Assembly (NCBI GenBank): GCA_021209875.1
Contig: JAGYVD010000004.1
Location: 124,001 to 188,000, forward strand
Length of the DNA stretch: 64,000 bases
From: Rosellinia necatrix
Lineage: Eukaryota; Ascomycota; Sordariomycetes; Xylariales; Xylariaceae
Reading direction: 5' to 3'
Shown: in pieces, positions 25,692-37,289 of the stretch
How positions within the stretch are numbered: the first letter of the stretch is position 1
How the letters are laid out: every line of letters starts with the position of its first letter
The notes under the pieces: model-generated
The model's input: the letters and a program-made list of their open reading frames with translations, nothing else
Database searches by the model: none
Told to the model about the DNA's origin: nothing
Made by a program: the position numbers and the translations under genes

Positions 25692-28657
25692 GCGAGCGGT
25701 GGTATGTGTCTCTGAGACAAAAACCGCCCCCAGCAAGCAAGCAAGCAAGCCACGACGATAAACGAGAATGAGAGCAGACATGAAAAAAAAAAAAAAAATA
25801 ATAACAAACACAAACGATGAAAGAAACGCAAAGGTCTGGGGTTGTGGTCGTTGTATAAATTTCGCTATAAGTGTATTGTAGTGCGATATACACTTTACCC
25901 ATCGATTAATGTAATGCGACAGTCCTTGATCTTGGCATAACCTGGACTCCTCAATTGCAATATAAAAATGCCATGTAAAAATTCAATGACAGAATCATTC
26001 ACAGTGCCATGCCATTTCCTGCTTCCTCACAACCGTCCTTATAATTATGATGGTCGCTAGTTTTTACATTGAGGCACGTTTGAATACCCCTAAATTACAT
26101 GTGACTCGGAAATTTTGCAGTGCCTCGTTCCTCGTGTCATACCACATGTGGAACAAGACATATGATGTCTCAGGACCCCTTTTGCAAAATAAGAGTCGGA
26201 GCTTTATGACGATTGTCTACATTTTCGGCGGTGACCTGACTATTACAAATCCGTAGCAGGAATTATTACATCATTACTGAATGAGGCGAATGTACTAACT
26301 CGAGACTCATCACCTAAGATATCTTATTTACTGGGGAGAAGCATCGTCTAGATATTTTCACTATACGAGTGAGTACCTGCCCACGGCGGACTACGATTAA
26401 ATATTAAGTGCCCGGTACTCACTCAATCATGATTGCCCCAAGACAAGCTGTTAATGAAGATCATCCTCATGTAGTTCCTGCTGAATACCTGTCTGGACGG
26501 ACCGGTATGGAGTTTTTGCACTACAACAAATCCATCGCACCGCATGCGGCTCCGGTCTTTACCCGAGTCACGAGTTCAGCGAACAAACGCAAACAGGCAA
26601 ACCAGCAGACAACTGCCTGAGTAACAAAGGAGAAAAAAAAAACAAAGGAAAGAAGGACGAAGCAGAATAAGGTAAGGGAAGATCTCTCCCCCTCATTCTC
26701 TCTCTCCTGTTTTCCCCCCGTAACTAGAGGCGGACACGGAGCATAGGAGATAAGTGGCTTCATGAAATACACTAGGTATAGCCATGAGGCAGGCAAAGTT
26801 GAAGTTGATTGTGCAACAACCACGGCTGACCTTAACTGCGTATGACTGGCGTAAGTTTAGCTTTGACTTAGCTCAGCTCAACGTCTGTGTTGCATTCCAA
26901 ATAACTAGCTTCATTCAATATGGCGCCGCCCGTGACAGATATCAATCAAAGCTTACAGGAGTTTCCTCGCACTCTTTAACCCGAGTTCAGCACCAGCCAG
27001 CACTAGTGCGTGTAGATCAAATCCAAATCCCGTTGTCAATCGCCGCCGCATCTCTTAGCCAGTCGCACAAAGCTGTGGGCAAGCCAGTCTACGACAGCTC
27101 TATACAAATGGCTCGTGTTATTGACAGGGTTCGGGGATACTTCCTATTTTATATGGATGTTTTTTTATTTATTCGGAACCAAGTATGGTCAAAGTTTAGC
27201 TTCTTGTTGTCTGTTAGCAAGACTGTACCTACTATTTGTAACACGAAGATATAGGACTTGAATATACAACAAAATGTTAGGAAACCATCCAGTTAACCAA
27301 AAAAAAAAAAAACATCAATTAGTTTAGGGAGATATGAGGAGATTCCGATAATTGATTCAGCTGGACAGACTACTGCAAAACATCTCATCACATCTCAATA
27401 TTCAAGACAATAGGGTGACACAATCACAGCGGGTTCAGCTAAACTTCATTCTATGCCTGCTGACGTTGACGGCCGCACACACGGGTACCTTTTCGGCGAC
27501 GATGGCGTTATTCACCTCCTCACCTAGTTGCGAGGATTTCTAACTAGCACGAGCCCAACGTACGATCGCTGGAAGAAATCGCGAAAAATCAGGCGATGCC
27601 CCCCTCCCCCCCCTTATTCCTTCTCAGCCACTTTTGTGAAAGTAAAAAATAAAATAAAAATACAGAAGATCGAAGAGGCCTTTTAACAAGCTCAACGCAA
27701 AATGGAGCCCCTAAATACGACGCCATCTACAGCGTTATCTTTCAATGTCTCAGTCTTGTCTTAGAGGCACATGCTCCCCGTTCCCCCTCAAACGACCAAA
27801 CAGGTATGTATCGCAAACAAACCTCCAGACGAAGGGGAAACAACGACACGTGTCGGCCAATGGCTAGGTCCAAGAGTGAAAATATTGATCGAATATGTTC
27901 GGGTAGTGCCGTAGATAGGTACCTGGAACTAGGGATTGTTTTTTTTTTTTTAAAAAACCCCTTTACCGCAAAAAGTATCGTGAAAGATGCCACAGTGAGG
28001 CCACCTTTCCATTCCCCATTTCTTTCTTACCTGTATGACCGTAATAAGTTCCAAGGAGGGGGTTGTTTGGTGCCTTCTCCCCCGCAAGAGGCGATTCTGC
28101 ATGAGGCAAGCAACTCATATCTCCCTATCGCTCGCTCGCTCCCTAGGGAGGAACTCGGAGCTCGGTCCCGGGTCAAAAGATGATTATAAATAATCCTCCA
28201 GCCAGCGTCGGCTCAGACTATCTCTTTCTCAAAAGATAGATACCATGACAAGCCAGATTATTGGCCGTCTCTTGCTGTCAACTCTGAAGGCAGTGTGCGA
28301 GCGGGGACATCGCACAGCCTAGAAAACCCCTTATTCGGCAGATACGGGCGTGCTCGGGTACGCTGATTGTCTTCCCAGTTTTCATCGAAGAAAACCACCC
28401 GAACCCCAAATACCGACCTCGAGGAACGGGAAGCCCCCCTTTTTATATCCCGGCGCCATTAGTTACCACGCCGAGCGAACCCGGCAAAAGAGCAGCCGGC
28501 CTACTACATATAACGCGTGCCGCTATTCCTTCTCCCCTCCTCTTAATTGGTTTTTCGCCCCGAGATATATTTCGCCCTTCGTCGAACCTCCGGGTGGTGG
28601 TGTGCACCGACCGGGAACGGGGGGGAGGCAGGCGTAAGAAGCGGCGGGACGACGACG
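25692..28657. other. Intergenic spacer, AT-rich in the middle
   Basis: About 3 kb with no supported gene. 25880-27350 is comparatively AT-rich. A runs occur at 25782-25797, 26632-26642 and 27299-27312, and T/A runs at 27939-27956. The frame at 26784-27254 (156 codons) has no domain I recognise and no splice-consistent extension, so it is not called. Two TTTATA-type elements near 28183 and 28440 may belong to the promoter of the next gene. Confidence 0.5.
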
Positions 28658-29203
28658 ATGTGCATGTATTACTACCTACACTACCACCATGTGGCGCCAT
28701 GCACCCGGGGTATCGAGTATGCGGTGCGGTACTCGTTCTGCGCGAACTCGACGGTTGAAGCAGCGTTCGTCGACGACGACCTACGTCATATGGTGATGGA
28801 TGGTGCGGGACTGAGAGTGGGTGGTAGCAGCGGCAGCAGCAGCAACAGAAGTACGTTAGGGAATGATTACTCTAGCGGAGGCGGCGGTGACGGTGATCGA
28901 CAGCAAGAACAACTGTTGGTGCAGCAACCCTGCGAGGAGCTGACGCCGGCACCCGAGTACGACCCCACGCTGGGCGGCATCGGCATCGACTACTACGCCA
29001 ATCCCTGTGCGACGGGTGGCTGCCTACAGTCGCAGCACTGTGCGTCCGGCGGCTGCAGGCTGGACGAGCTCGGCGGACGCTGGGCCTGCTGTCGCTGCGG
29101 GCGCGGCGGGAATGTGTTCAGGTGGTGCGTCCACCCCGTCAGGAAGGTCCCCGATGCCCTCTGCTATCATGTCGTCTGCCGGAACTGCAGGATGGACGAC
29201 TAG
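28658..29203 (+). CDS. Small Cys-rich protein, copy 1 of a three-gene tandem family
   Basis: Single-exon frame of 181 aa, starting MCMYYYLHYHHVAPC at the first ATG that gives the family's Met-Cys start; an earlier in-frame ATG at 28547 would add an unlike leader. I know no function. The core matches copies 2 and 3 exactly in spacing: C-x4-C-x8-W-x-C-C-x-C-G-x3-N-x3-W-C (CASGGCRLDELGGRWACC then RCGRGGNVFRWC), followed by C-x-H-x2-C-x2-C (CYHVVCRNC). This looks like a treble-clef or RING-like zinc module, an inference from Cys/His spacing only. It differs from the other copies by a long Ser/Gly/Gln-rich insert (about residues 48-88) and by lacking the N-terminal C-x-H-x7-C. There is no signal peptide, so it is probably intracellular. 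All three copies share strand. Confidence 0.75.
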   Translation: MCMYYYLHYHHVAPCTRGIEYAVRYSFCANSTVEAAFVDDDLRHMVMDGAGLRVGGSSGSSSNRSTLGNDYSSGGGGDGDRQQEQLLVQQPCEELTPAPEYDPTLGGIGIDYYANPCATGGCLQSQHCASGGCRLDELGGRWACCRCGRGGNVFRWCVHPVRKVPDALCYHVVCRNCRMDD

Positions 29204-30146
29204 GGAGGGGGCCCCTCCCTAGATAAGCTGCGAAGGCGTCTTCGGTGTGGGTGGTTGCGTTGGCAATGATGACTAGGGATTAGGAGTGTGGCATTCCCTC
29301 ACCTAGATGATCGTTGTTGTTGTCGATCCGGCCGCGCTACGCTGTTTTCCCGTAGGGCTGCATCAGCTCGCATGATTTTTTTTGGAGGTTCTTGGTATAC
29401 AGTTGGACGCGTGATGTCCAAACGGTGTTGATGCATGTTCGGGCTTCATCCCGTATAGAATGAGACGATAAGGGCCCTAGGTTTCAATTGTATAGTAGAA
29501 TAAGATGATTAGAGAGAAAAAAAAAAAGGTGGTTTTGCTTTTCGGTTATCATTGCGGAATGTATAGCCAGTGACCATTTTATGATCGCCTATGAGCGCAC
29601 TCCTTTTTGAGTCGTTCACATCGATTCTAGCTCGGGGAGCAATCAAAGACGGCTACATGCCGAATTGTTCGTTTTTGGGTCGTATTGAATCTCACCGGTA
29701 AAAGCCCTAAGCCCTGACACCCTTAGTCGAAACCTATAGCCTCGTATTAATATCATTATTACATGCATGCTCGGCATGCCAAAGCGAGGCGCATTTCAAG
29801 ATCTTCATGACCGTGGCTGCCCAGCCTAATCATGGCTTCTCGAATATTGCCCACCTGGTAGCCGAACACATCGGCTAGCGAGGCCAATGCCGTATTGGAG
29901 GGGGACTAGATGAGAATATCCAGGTTATTAATACAATCCTGATGTATAAAACCGGCCGTTGAAACCTCAAGTGTCGCGATAAGATCACGACTTCCAAAAC
30001 AGCCTCAACTTTCAACGCAAAGCGGCGAGCTGGGTCCGTAACTCAACTCCTAGGATAACTACAATCCGCCTCATTCACAAAAATGCCGCAGTAAAGCGAC
30101 AACAAGCCCATGCCACGTACTCGTCTGAAAACGAACCGAGGAAAGC
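29204..30146. other. Spacer between Cys-rich copies 1 and 2
   Basis: About 940 bp, with no gene seen. An A run occurs at 29517-29528. It should contain the 3' end of copy 1 and the promoter of copy 2. Confidence 0.5.
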
Positions 30147-30563
30147 ATGTGTACCGAAACATCATACACGCTCAGATGTGAGCACGTCGTCACTCGAACG
30201 CTCTACTGTCCGGATGCCCCTCCTCTGAACCCGCGGTCTCGAAGAGAGCGAAGAACCTGCAAGAGATGCATTCGTAACTCGGTACCCTGGCCGCCACCGC
30301 CGGACTTTGGCGCGCATATCCGGTGTCCCTTGGCCAAGTGCCCGTTTGAGGAACGTGGAGGTCGTTGGAATTGTTGCTGGTGCGGGAAAGAATGGAACGA
30401 AAAAGGTCCGCCAAGCATGATAAAGTACTCGTTGCGCGTCTTGCTTTGTCTCGATAGCTGATTCGCCCCAGGCCGCTGCAGTTGTATCATGATCATTGAC
30501 AGACAGGAATATCGGTGCGATCACATCTGCTGTGAGACATGCGAGCCTGCTACCGAACGTTAA
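30147..30563 (+). CDS. Small Cys-rich protein, copy 2 of the tandem family (two exons)
   Basis: Starts MCTETSYTLRCEHVV. Exon 1 is 30147-30405 and exon 2 is 30472-30563, giving 116 aa. Without splicing the frame ends at 30461 and misses the last motif. Splicing restores the family pattern: C-x-H-x7-C (CEHVVTRTLYC), the core C-x4-C-x8-W-x-C-C-x-C-G-x3-N-x3-R-C (CPLAKCPFEERGGRWNCC, then WCGKEWNEKGRC) and the end C-x-H-x2-C-x2-C (CDHICCETC). The 66-bp intron has a CAG acceptor and a CTGAT branch-like site, but its donor GTCCGC is weak beyond the GT. An alternative, donor GTACTC at 30425 with the next CAG, also keeps frame but breaks the N-x3-R-C spacing. Function unknown; zinc binding is inferred. 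Confidence 0.65.
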
Positions 30564-31890
30564 CAGGGCACCGACTCGACACGCGGCGTGCACGGTCGGC
30601 CGAGATGAATGCGATCGGAACGAGACGTCTGGATGGGGCCCCGAGGTGAGCTCCGAGTCCCCTTGACCGGTGGTACCCGAGCGAGAGGGGTGCGTATGTT
30701 AATGGCGAGCCTAGCCAAGAAAGCTAGAGCCGCGAAAAGTCGAGGGCAGTTCCATTTTTGAATGGCCCCCAATCGGCGACTTGGGGGCTTGGAAGATCTG
30801 CGGTACAGCCGTGTTCGACGTCAGACAAATGAGGATCCACCTACCTGGTTCTGCTGACTACCCCCTGTCCCACACTGCACGGCGAGGCGTTGATGCTTTA
30901 TGATCAGTAATCGTGTAGGAAGTTGGTTGGCTCGGCCTTGGAGCGCCGCCATCACACAGAGTTGCAGCACGATACGGGAGGCTCGGGCTTAGGAGCGCAT
31001 AGAAGAGGCCCAATCCAAGTGGAACATGCGACACTATCGTCCGCCGGACGAGCTAGCCAGGGAAGAGACGAAGGCATGAAGGCATGAAGGCGTCCATCCA
31101 CCGTGCGGGTGATGAAGCCGGTCACCCACGAGGCCAGGGGCCGATGTAGATGATCCTAACAGATGATAGGGAAGGAAAAAGAAAGACCATCCATGCAACA
31201 CGAACAGAACTATTTTCTCATAAGACTGGGTCTCGGGTTACGCGAGGCTGAGGCATGTCCAGGGGTTGTGTGCGCACGAACGCGCAACTCCAGTAACCTG
31301 GCGTACGGGTCGATCGTCCCGAGATCTAGCCTCGACGATCTTGGATCGGATGTGGAAGGTTGCAGATCAGTCAAATGGGATCAGTACACCACTAGATTGC
31401 GAAGAAGTGCGACAAGTCGAGGGAAAAGCAATTCCGAGAGAGACTACGATTGGGCCGCGGAAGAGCTGGGGATAAGGTCGTGATATGCGTATTTCAGAAT
31501 CATCACCTTTCTTTGCCCGAGCGTGATGTGGAGCCTGGGATCAGGGCAGCTGGGTTCATCAACCTCATGTTGACGCCGTCCATTTCACTGTTTTCGATAA
31601 AAAGAAATTGTATAGGATACTGTCGTGCTGCAGAGGACGGCGCGGTCCCTCTCTGTATCCGTTTCGTACTTTGGTCATGAAGCCATGCGAATGAATCAGC
31701 CTCAAGGTAGTTGAGTTCCGCATGAGTGGAGTGCTGGGCTTGAGGAACATATGTGTCGTATATAAGAGCCTACAACCTCGAGAGGGATGCATCTAGTCAT
31801 CACCCAATAGCTCATCGTCGACTCTATTCTCGGGTTTCGTACAATATTTTCCAGAGCTGCCGGCCTCACGACGGCCTTAGATCGTTCACC
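30564..31890. promoter_or_regulatory. Spacer and promoter of Cys-rich copy 3
   Basis: About 1.3 kb. The frame at 31163-31483 has no recognisable features. A TATATAAG element at 31759-31766, about 125 bp before the copy 3 ATG, is a plausible TATA box. Confidence 0.4.
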
Positions 31891-32602
31891 ATGTGCCACG
31901 GTCATCCTCATTACCACCCCTGTTCCCACACCTCGGTCAAGTGGTTGTACTGTCCGGAGGCCATTTTTGACTTAGCTACGGGTTACGAAACCCCGTGTGC
32001 CAACCCCATATACTCGACCGCTCAGCCTGTGAATTCGGACTGCCCTCTGAAAAATTGCAATTTTAAAGCACTCAAAGGAAGCTGGAACTGTTGCGTGTGT
32101 GGGCAGGGCCCAAATACCCAAGGATGGTGCACCGCCCCAACACGGGCCATGAACTGGGATCCGGTGATGAAGAAAATGGAGGATATGGATGTGCCTTGCG
32201 GGCATGGTTGCTGCAACAATTGTAGCCGTTATCGTTAGTGACGCTGTTGGTTGTGAGGTGGTTCCTACGAGTTAATCTAGCTGACTCGTTGATCTAGCGT
32301 CTTCAAGGGGGTCAAGCCCAGAGATATCGTTTGCCGAGGTCCGGAAGCCGAGGAACAGCCGTAGGAGCCAAGGTCATAACAGAAGCTCAGGGCAAAGACG
32401 ATCGTCAACGTACGAATTCGGCGGCAGCTTCTCAAGCGTAGCCGAAGACGATGACCCGGCAGCTGCTACCTCTTCCTCGGCAGCACATAGCCCGCGTGGC
32501 TCACGCAAGTCCACGTACGACACGAGTGCTGATTACTTAGCTAAGAAGTCTAAGACATCAAGCAGCGGTAAGAAGGGGTATAAGCACCGAGGTCAGTATT
32601 GA
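31891..32602 (+). CDS. Small Cys-rich protein, copy 3 of the tandem family (with Ser/Arg-rich tail exon)
   Basis: ATG in a CACC context, start MCHGHPHYHPCSHTS. It carries the whole family pattern: C-x-H-x7-C (CSHTSVKWLYC), the core C-x4-C-x8-W-x-C-C-x-C-G-x3-N-x3-W-C (CPLKNCNFKALKGSWNCC then VCGQGPNTQGWC) and C-x-H-x2-C-x2-C (CGHGCCNNC). Unspliced it stops at 32238 (115 aa). A downstream frame at 32298-32602 is open for about 100 codons without its own ATG and encodes a Ser/Arg/Lys-rich tail (for example SPEISFAEVRKPRNSRRSQG) ending KHRGQY. Joining 31891-32233 to 32298-32602 through a 64-bp intron (GTTAGT donor, GCTGAC branch-like site, CTAG acceptor) is in phase and gives 215 aa. The core is secure; the tail exon is a likely inference. 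Confidence 0.7.
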
Positions 32603-35600
32603 GTTGAACCCCACCCTGTGGAAGTCACCAGGGTGGTGTGATCTGTGGGTTAGCCTTGGAGTAGAAAGATATTACACAGCAATGTGCACACCGGTTGGTA
32701 ACAGGGAAGGAATAGAGGTGTATTGGCGGGCATCGAGACCCAGAGACTTGGTAGCAATACAGCCGCATCTAGCTGAGAGTCAATAATATTCCTTATCATG
32801 CGAGAATTTCCGCTAGCGTATAGCTGAGCTATATAGAGGTAACCCTGGGCGAGTTCCCTCGTCGATATGGAGCAGTGTCTCCTCGCCGTAGTATCCCAGT
32901 GGGGAGATAACTTGGCGTTGCCCGATATACTGTAGAGCGAGCCATACGATAATTTTAATTGTAATGGCACAGCGAACCGCCGTGCTCGGTCAGTAGCTGG
33001 ATCGGCAAGATAATAGAACATCCCAGTCAATAAGTCTCGATAATGGTGAGATCCGGCCGGCTATGCACGTTAGAAAGGGCAATGGCATGACGTCTGATAA
33101 AACACCTACCCAGAGAGCTCAGATAAGAGAGGAAACAACGTTCAATCCACTCATTAATCTCAAGGCTATAGAAAGGCCAAACCTATGTCGGCGGGCACAG
33201 CTTCTACACTATCGTGATTGTCGAGAGGAACAATGGCTCACGAACAAAACCTAAACGACAGCCGCACTACATCGCATCGCCCTCTCTTGGTGCGCGTATA
33301 CCCGCGTATGCGCCAGGAAGTGTGTTGGGCCATGTCAACTGATCCAACAACCTGAGGACGCAGGGGAGTGAGTATTCGTAGCGTAAAAGCGTGGGGTGGA
33401 TTCATGATTACCCAGTCGGTCTCCATGTACATCACTATAAGCTAACCCGGCGCAAGAGAGGTCGTGCCATCCTGACCCTAGGCTAGCGAAGGACGGTTTT
33501 CTTTGTTGGTGGGATGCAATTTGAGGCTCCGTGTGATTGGTGGCATTGGGATAGGAAATGCTGTGCCAATGCCTCGCTGTCCTTGCCACCACGTGCCGAG
33601 CGTGCAGCTGAGACACGAGCAAACCCCAACATAATTCATTGCCTTGATGAACAGATAGCATAATAGGTGGTAGGCGAGGAGCGGGTAGGCGAACATTGAT
33701 GCGACAGGGGTTTGTGTCAGCGTCACATTGATGGTTGGTAGGTTAGTTAGTGTACAGTAGATCTCTTCTCCATTTCGTCGGTTACCGTCGCATATGTCGA
33801 GAAAGCGGACGAAGAATTGTCAGAAAGATGACGGGACGCGGATGGGAGTGTCGTCAAGCCCTGCCAGAGGGAACTGGTGAGCCGGCCCGGCCTTTACTAT
33901 TGTATGTAGGTAGGTATGTACCGGTTTTATCAAGATGGGAATCGTAGGACTCGGCTCAGCATGAGGAGTGGGGAGTAGTATGACACCCCCAGAGCTACCC
34001 CCAACGAACAAGTAGGTACATACATACAGAGCTTTTCTAGGTATTGTACGCTAGCATGACTGATGGTGGGATCTAACCCTTGGTGATCTGCGTGAACACC
34101 ACCATGCCACGTGCCAGGTATCAATACGATATGGAAGGGTAGGTAGCCGCGCGATGTTTCATCCTCGGTTTCTTGAGCAACGAAGGGACAGCACAGTCAG
34201 GCCTTGCTTGGATTGGCTCTCCATGGGCGAGACAAGCGCGCTTCATGACTCCCAACCCGAACAAGTGTGATTTGGCTCATGACCAGTGGCCACCAGCCCA
34301 TTTCGCGAATGCTTGCCTACGGATACTGCTGAGAGTGCCCAAGACGGCAGAAACCCGCGCCTCGCTCACTGCCTTCTACTCCAGCATGAGATGCCGAGCC
34401 AACCGGCACCCAGGCTGGGGGTAAGTATTAGCGCCACGGTAGCAAAGACAGGATGATGACAGCATACAGGTAGTGTAGGCATGCGTCAAGCGAAGGCGGA
34501 AGAGAAGTACAAATACGGTACGGTTCGGATCTTGGCCAAAACACTGGAGGAGGCAACCCCTCACGGATGACATGCATCCATTCCCATCCCCATCGCAGCG
34601 CTATCCCACCAACAGGCCACACGATCTCCTAACCCAGAGAGGCAAAGCAAAGGCAGGGTGATGTTTCCCTGAGGATGGTTGACATTATACCTGTAGTTAC
34701 TGCTGATACCAATAGGATGGCACGGCTAACACCCCCGGCCGATGTATATCGATGCCATCCAACCACACTAAATCGGGTAGGTTGACAGGTGGCCTCATAG
34801 TCGAGCAATCATTATGGCCGAGCAGCCAGAATGTGGGTAGTGTACTGCGCGAGTATTTTCAAGGGAAGAAGTGAGGTGACGGGGGGTGCCACAGAATCCA
34901 TCTGCTCTTGAACAGGCGCTGAACAGGTAGCAGGTAGTGTACAAGTAGATAATTAGCAGCCAATCCACCGTTGGCCCCACAATATCAAAACCCCCCACCA
35001 ATTTAGTCCCTTATCAAATAAAACAGGTCAGTTCTTTATCACGGCATGGAAAAGTCAAAGGGAGGGTGGTGGGTGTACATCATGAATTCGCTTATGCTGA
35101 AAAGCCACATGGTTGCGTAGCGCTGCCGCCGTTAGTGCTGAGTGAGCATTGTTGAGACCACCCTGGGAAGAGGCTTACAACGCGTCACTTTCTTTTTATA
35201 ATAATACCTCCCTAAGATTAGAGAAATATTTGCTTTATGCTGTCAATTTGTATGCGTCTCGTAAATGAACTTAATGTACCTCAAAGGTAGGTAGGCAAAC
35301 ATTGGCAAGGTTGCCAAAGTATTGTACTTATGCACGCTACTAGTGTACAATATCTAGTTATACCCACCGTACCCTAGGTAGGTAGGTAGAGTAGGGAGTA
35401 CTTGGCCCACCAGCCTAGCACATACTACCAGTAGTAGTGCAGACTCTGCCACGAGGCAGATTAGATTTAAGCCTGCCTCGGGCGCCAAAGGTCCCTTCCT
35501 CCGACAGATAATATCTGTCTGCATTGTATACCTGCTATCTACCCGGTATCTAAGTAGGTACTTAGGTATATAGTGTAGGTGCCTACCTACCAGGTAGTTA

Positions 35601-37289
35601 CGTCTGGCAAATATGTATACGAGTGTGGTATTAAGGACTGGCCGTGAAATATCACAGTAGCAAGTAGGTAGTACTGCTCAGGATCGAGATCTCCTAGAGC
35701 ACACGCACGTACATACAACAGCGTCACATCGACCCAAGAATATAGTCTGAGGGCTACCTAACCTAGGCAGGTTACCTGCGTGCACTATACAAGTCAGTAC
35801 GCTAGGTACCGGATTGTATTAGGGTGCCCTGGTGGTCGTTCGGGCTCCGGTGCAGTACGGTAGCCCTTTGGTCCCTTTGATACCACCTCCGGGACGCTGT
35901 TTTGACCCCTTTACGTTACAGAAGCAAAGGTGCCATGCGCTTTTGATTCCCTCTTTTCCCGTAGAAATCCTCATGCATTTAGCATTTCTCACTCGTGCAC
36001 AGGTTTCCACATTAGATGCTTGTAGTTTACTCGGAGCACATAGGTACTTTCCCAACAGTCAGTGATAATATAATATAGACTTCAATCGTAGGTATACTAC
36101 AGACACACAGGCATATACATGTACTGAACCTAAATATGTGGCAATGCCAATGCCTTAGGTTGACACCCAACGTATCTACTACATAACTTGAAGCAAGTGC
36201 TACGTGAGGGTTGTCTGCTCTTTCTTTGATACACTAATCACTGTCCTACCCTTAATAGGCACCTACCTACCCCAGCAACGAACATCGATATCCAATTCAG
36301 CCCTGGTATCATCCATGCGGTTTCAGAAGTCGGCCTAGTGTGTTCTAGGTATAGCCTGATCATTTTCCACACAGCAGACGCGCATGCTGAGGGTCAGGTG
36401 TCATAGCCAAGTACATGGCAACGGTCCCTTTTTTCTGCCTCCTTTTCTTGCTACCTCAAAGGCGTTTTCACCACGGCCGTAGAGTTTGTTCTGCGTATCA
36501 ACCGCGAACTGAGAATTGCTAATTACCGACATCGCCAATAGACTACTAGCAGCGCACTACACACAGACTACACACAACACTACACAATACTAGCGTATAC
36601 TTGTGGTTAGCGAGTGGTCCGGAGCGACGCTATCTGGCTACATCTGCCCGAGGCCTTCCCCGATAGGTACAGCCAATTGGCACAGGCAATAGGTACAATC
36701 CATAGGTACGGTCGATAGGTACAGGCTGTGCAGTCGATTAAAGTGGCGACGCGATTGGGACACCTCGACTTCCGTCCGGCCTGGCTCTGGCTGGCGTAAC
36801 GGTACTTCCTCGACGTACTCCGTACTTGCTGCTTCCTGGCCCAACTCCTTCGTACATGCGCTCCGCTGACTTCCATCATCCTATTCTTGCCCTTCCTATC
36901 ATCCAAGTCGTACCGTCGTCGCCCTGCCTCTTCGCAAGACCCTCTCTCTTTGCCCCATCTGCCAGGCCTCCCCCCGGTCTCCCCTGCTCTCTCACTCTCT
37001 CACCCTCTGTTTGCTATTTCTCTTACACATCCCTCTCTCATTCGACTCATCCATCTCATCCACCTACTCACCCACTCTTCTACCTCTTCGTCTAGAGCTA
37101 GATAGATAAAGTAGATAAATAAACAGGTGTCTATACCCGGGTTGAAAGAAACCGCGTTCGCCCTTTTGTCTCATAGACACAGCACAAGTCACACGACAAA
37201 CCTGCCTCGCTCTCGGAACAAACAACAGGACAATCAATCGCTCCCTCCCCCTGGAAATGCGCGCCTCCTTAGACTCTTCTCGCCCTATC
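32603..37289. other. Long gene-poor spacer
   Basis: About 4.7 kb without a supported gene. CTAC/GTAG words cluster at about 33903-33915, 35285-35400 and 35540-35600. Many short frames exist, none with a domain or coherent splice pattern. From about 36830 the sequence turns C/T-rich, the probable promoter and leader of the next gene. Confidence 0.5.

Noticed and set aside
26784..27254. Open frame of 156 codons on the plus strand
   Set aside because: No domain, no splice-consistent neighbours and ordinary spacer composition; could be random.
28547..28657. Upstream in-frame ATG as the start of Cys-rich copy 1
   Set aside because: It would add 37 residues unlike the Met-Cys start shared by the other two copies.
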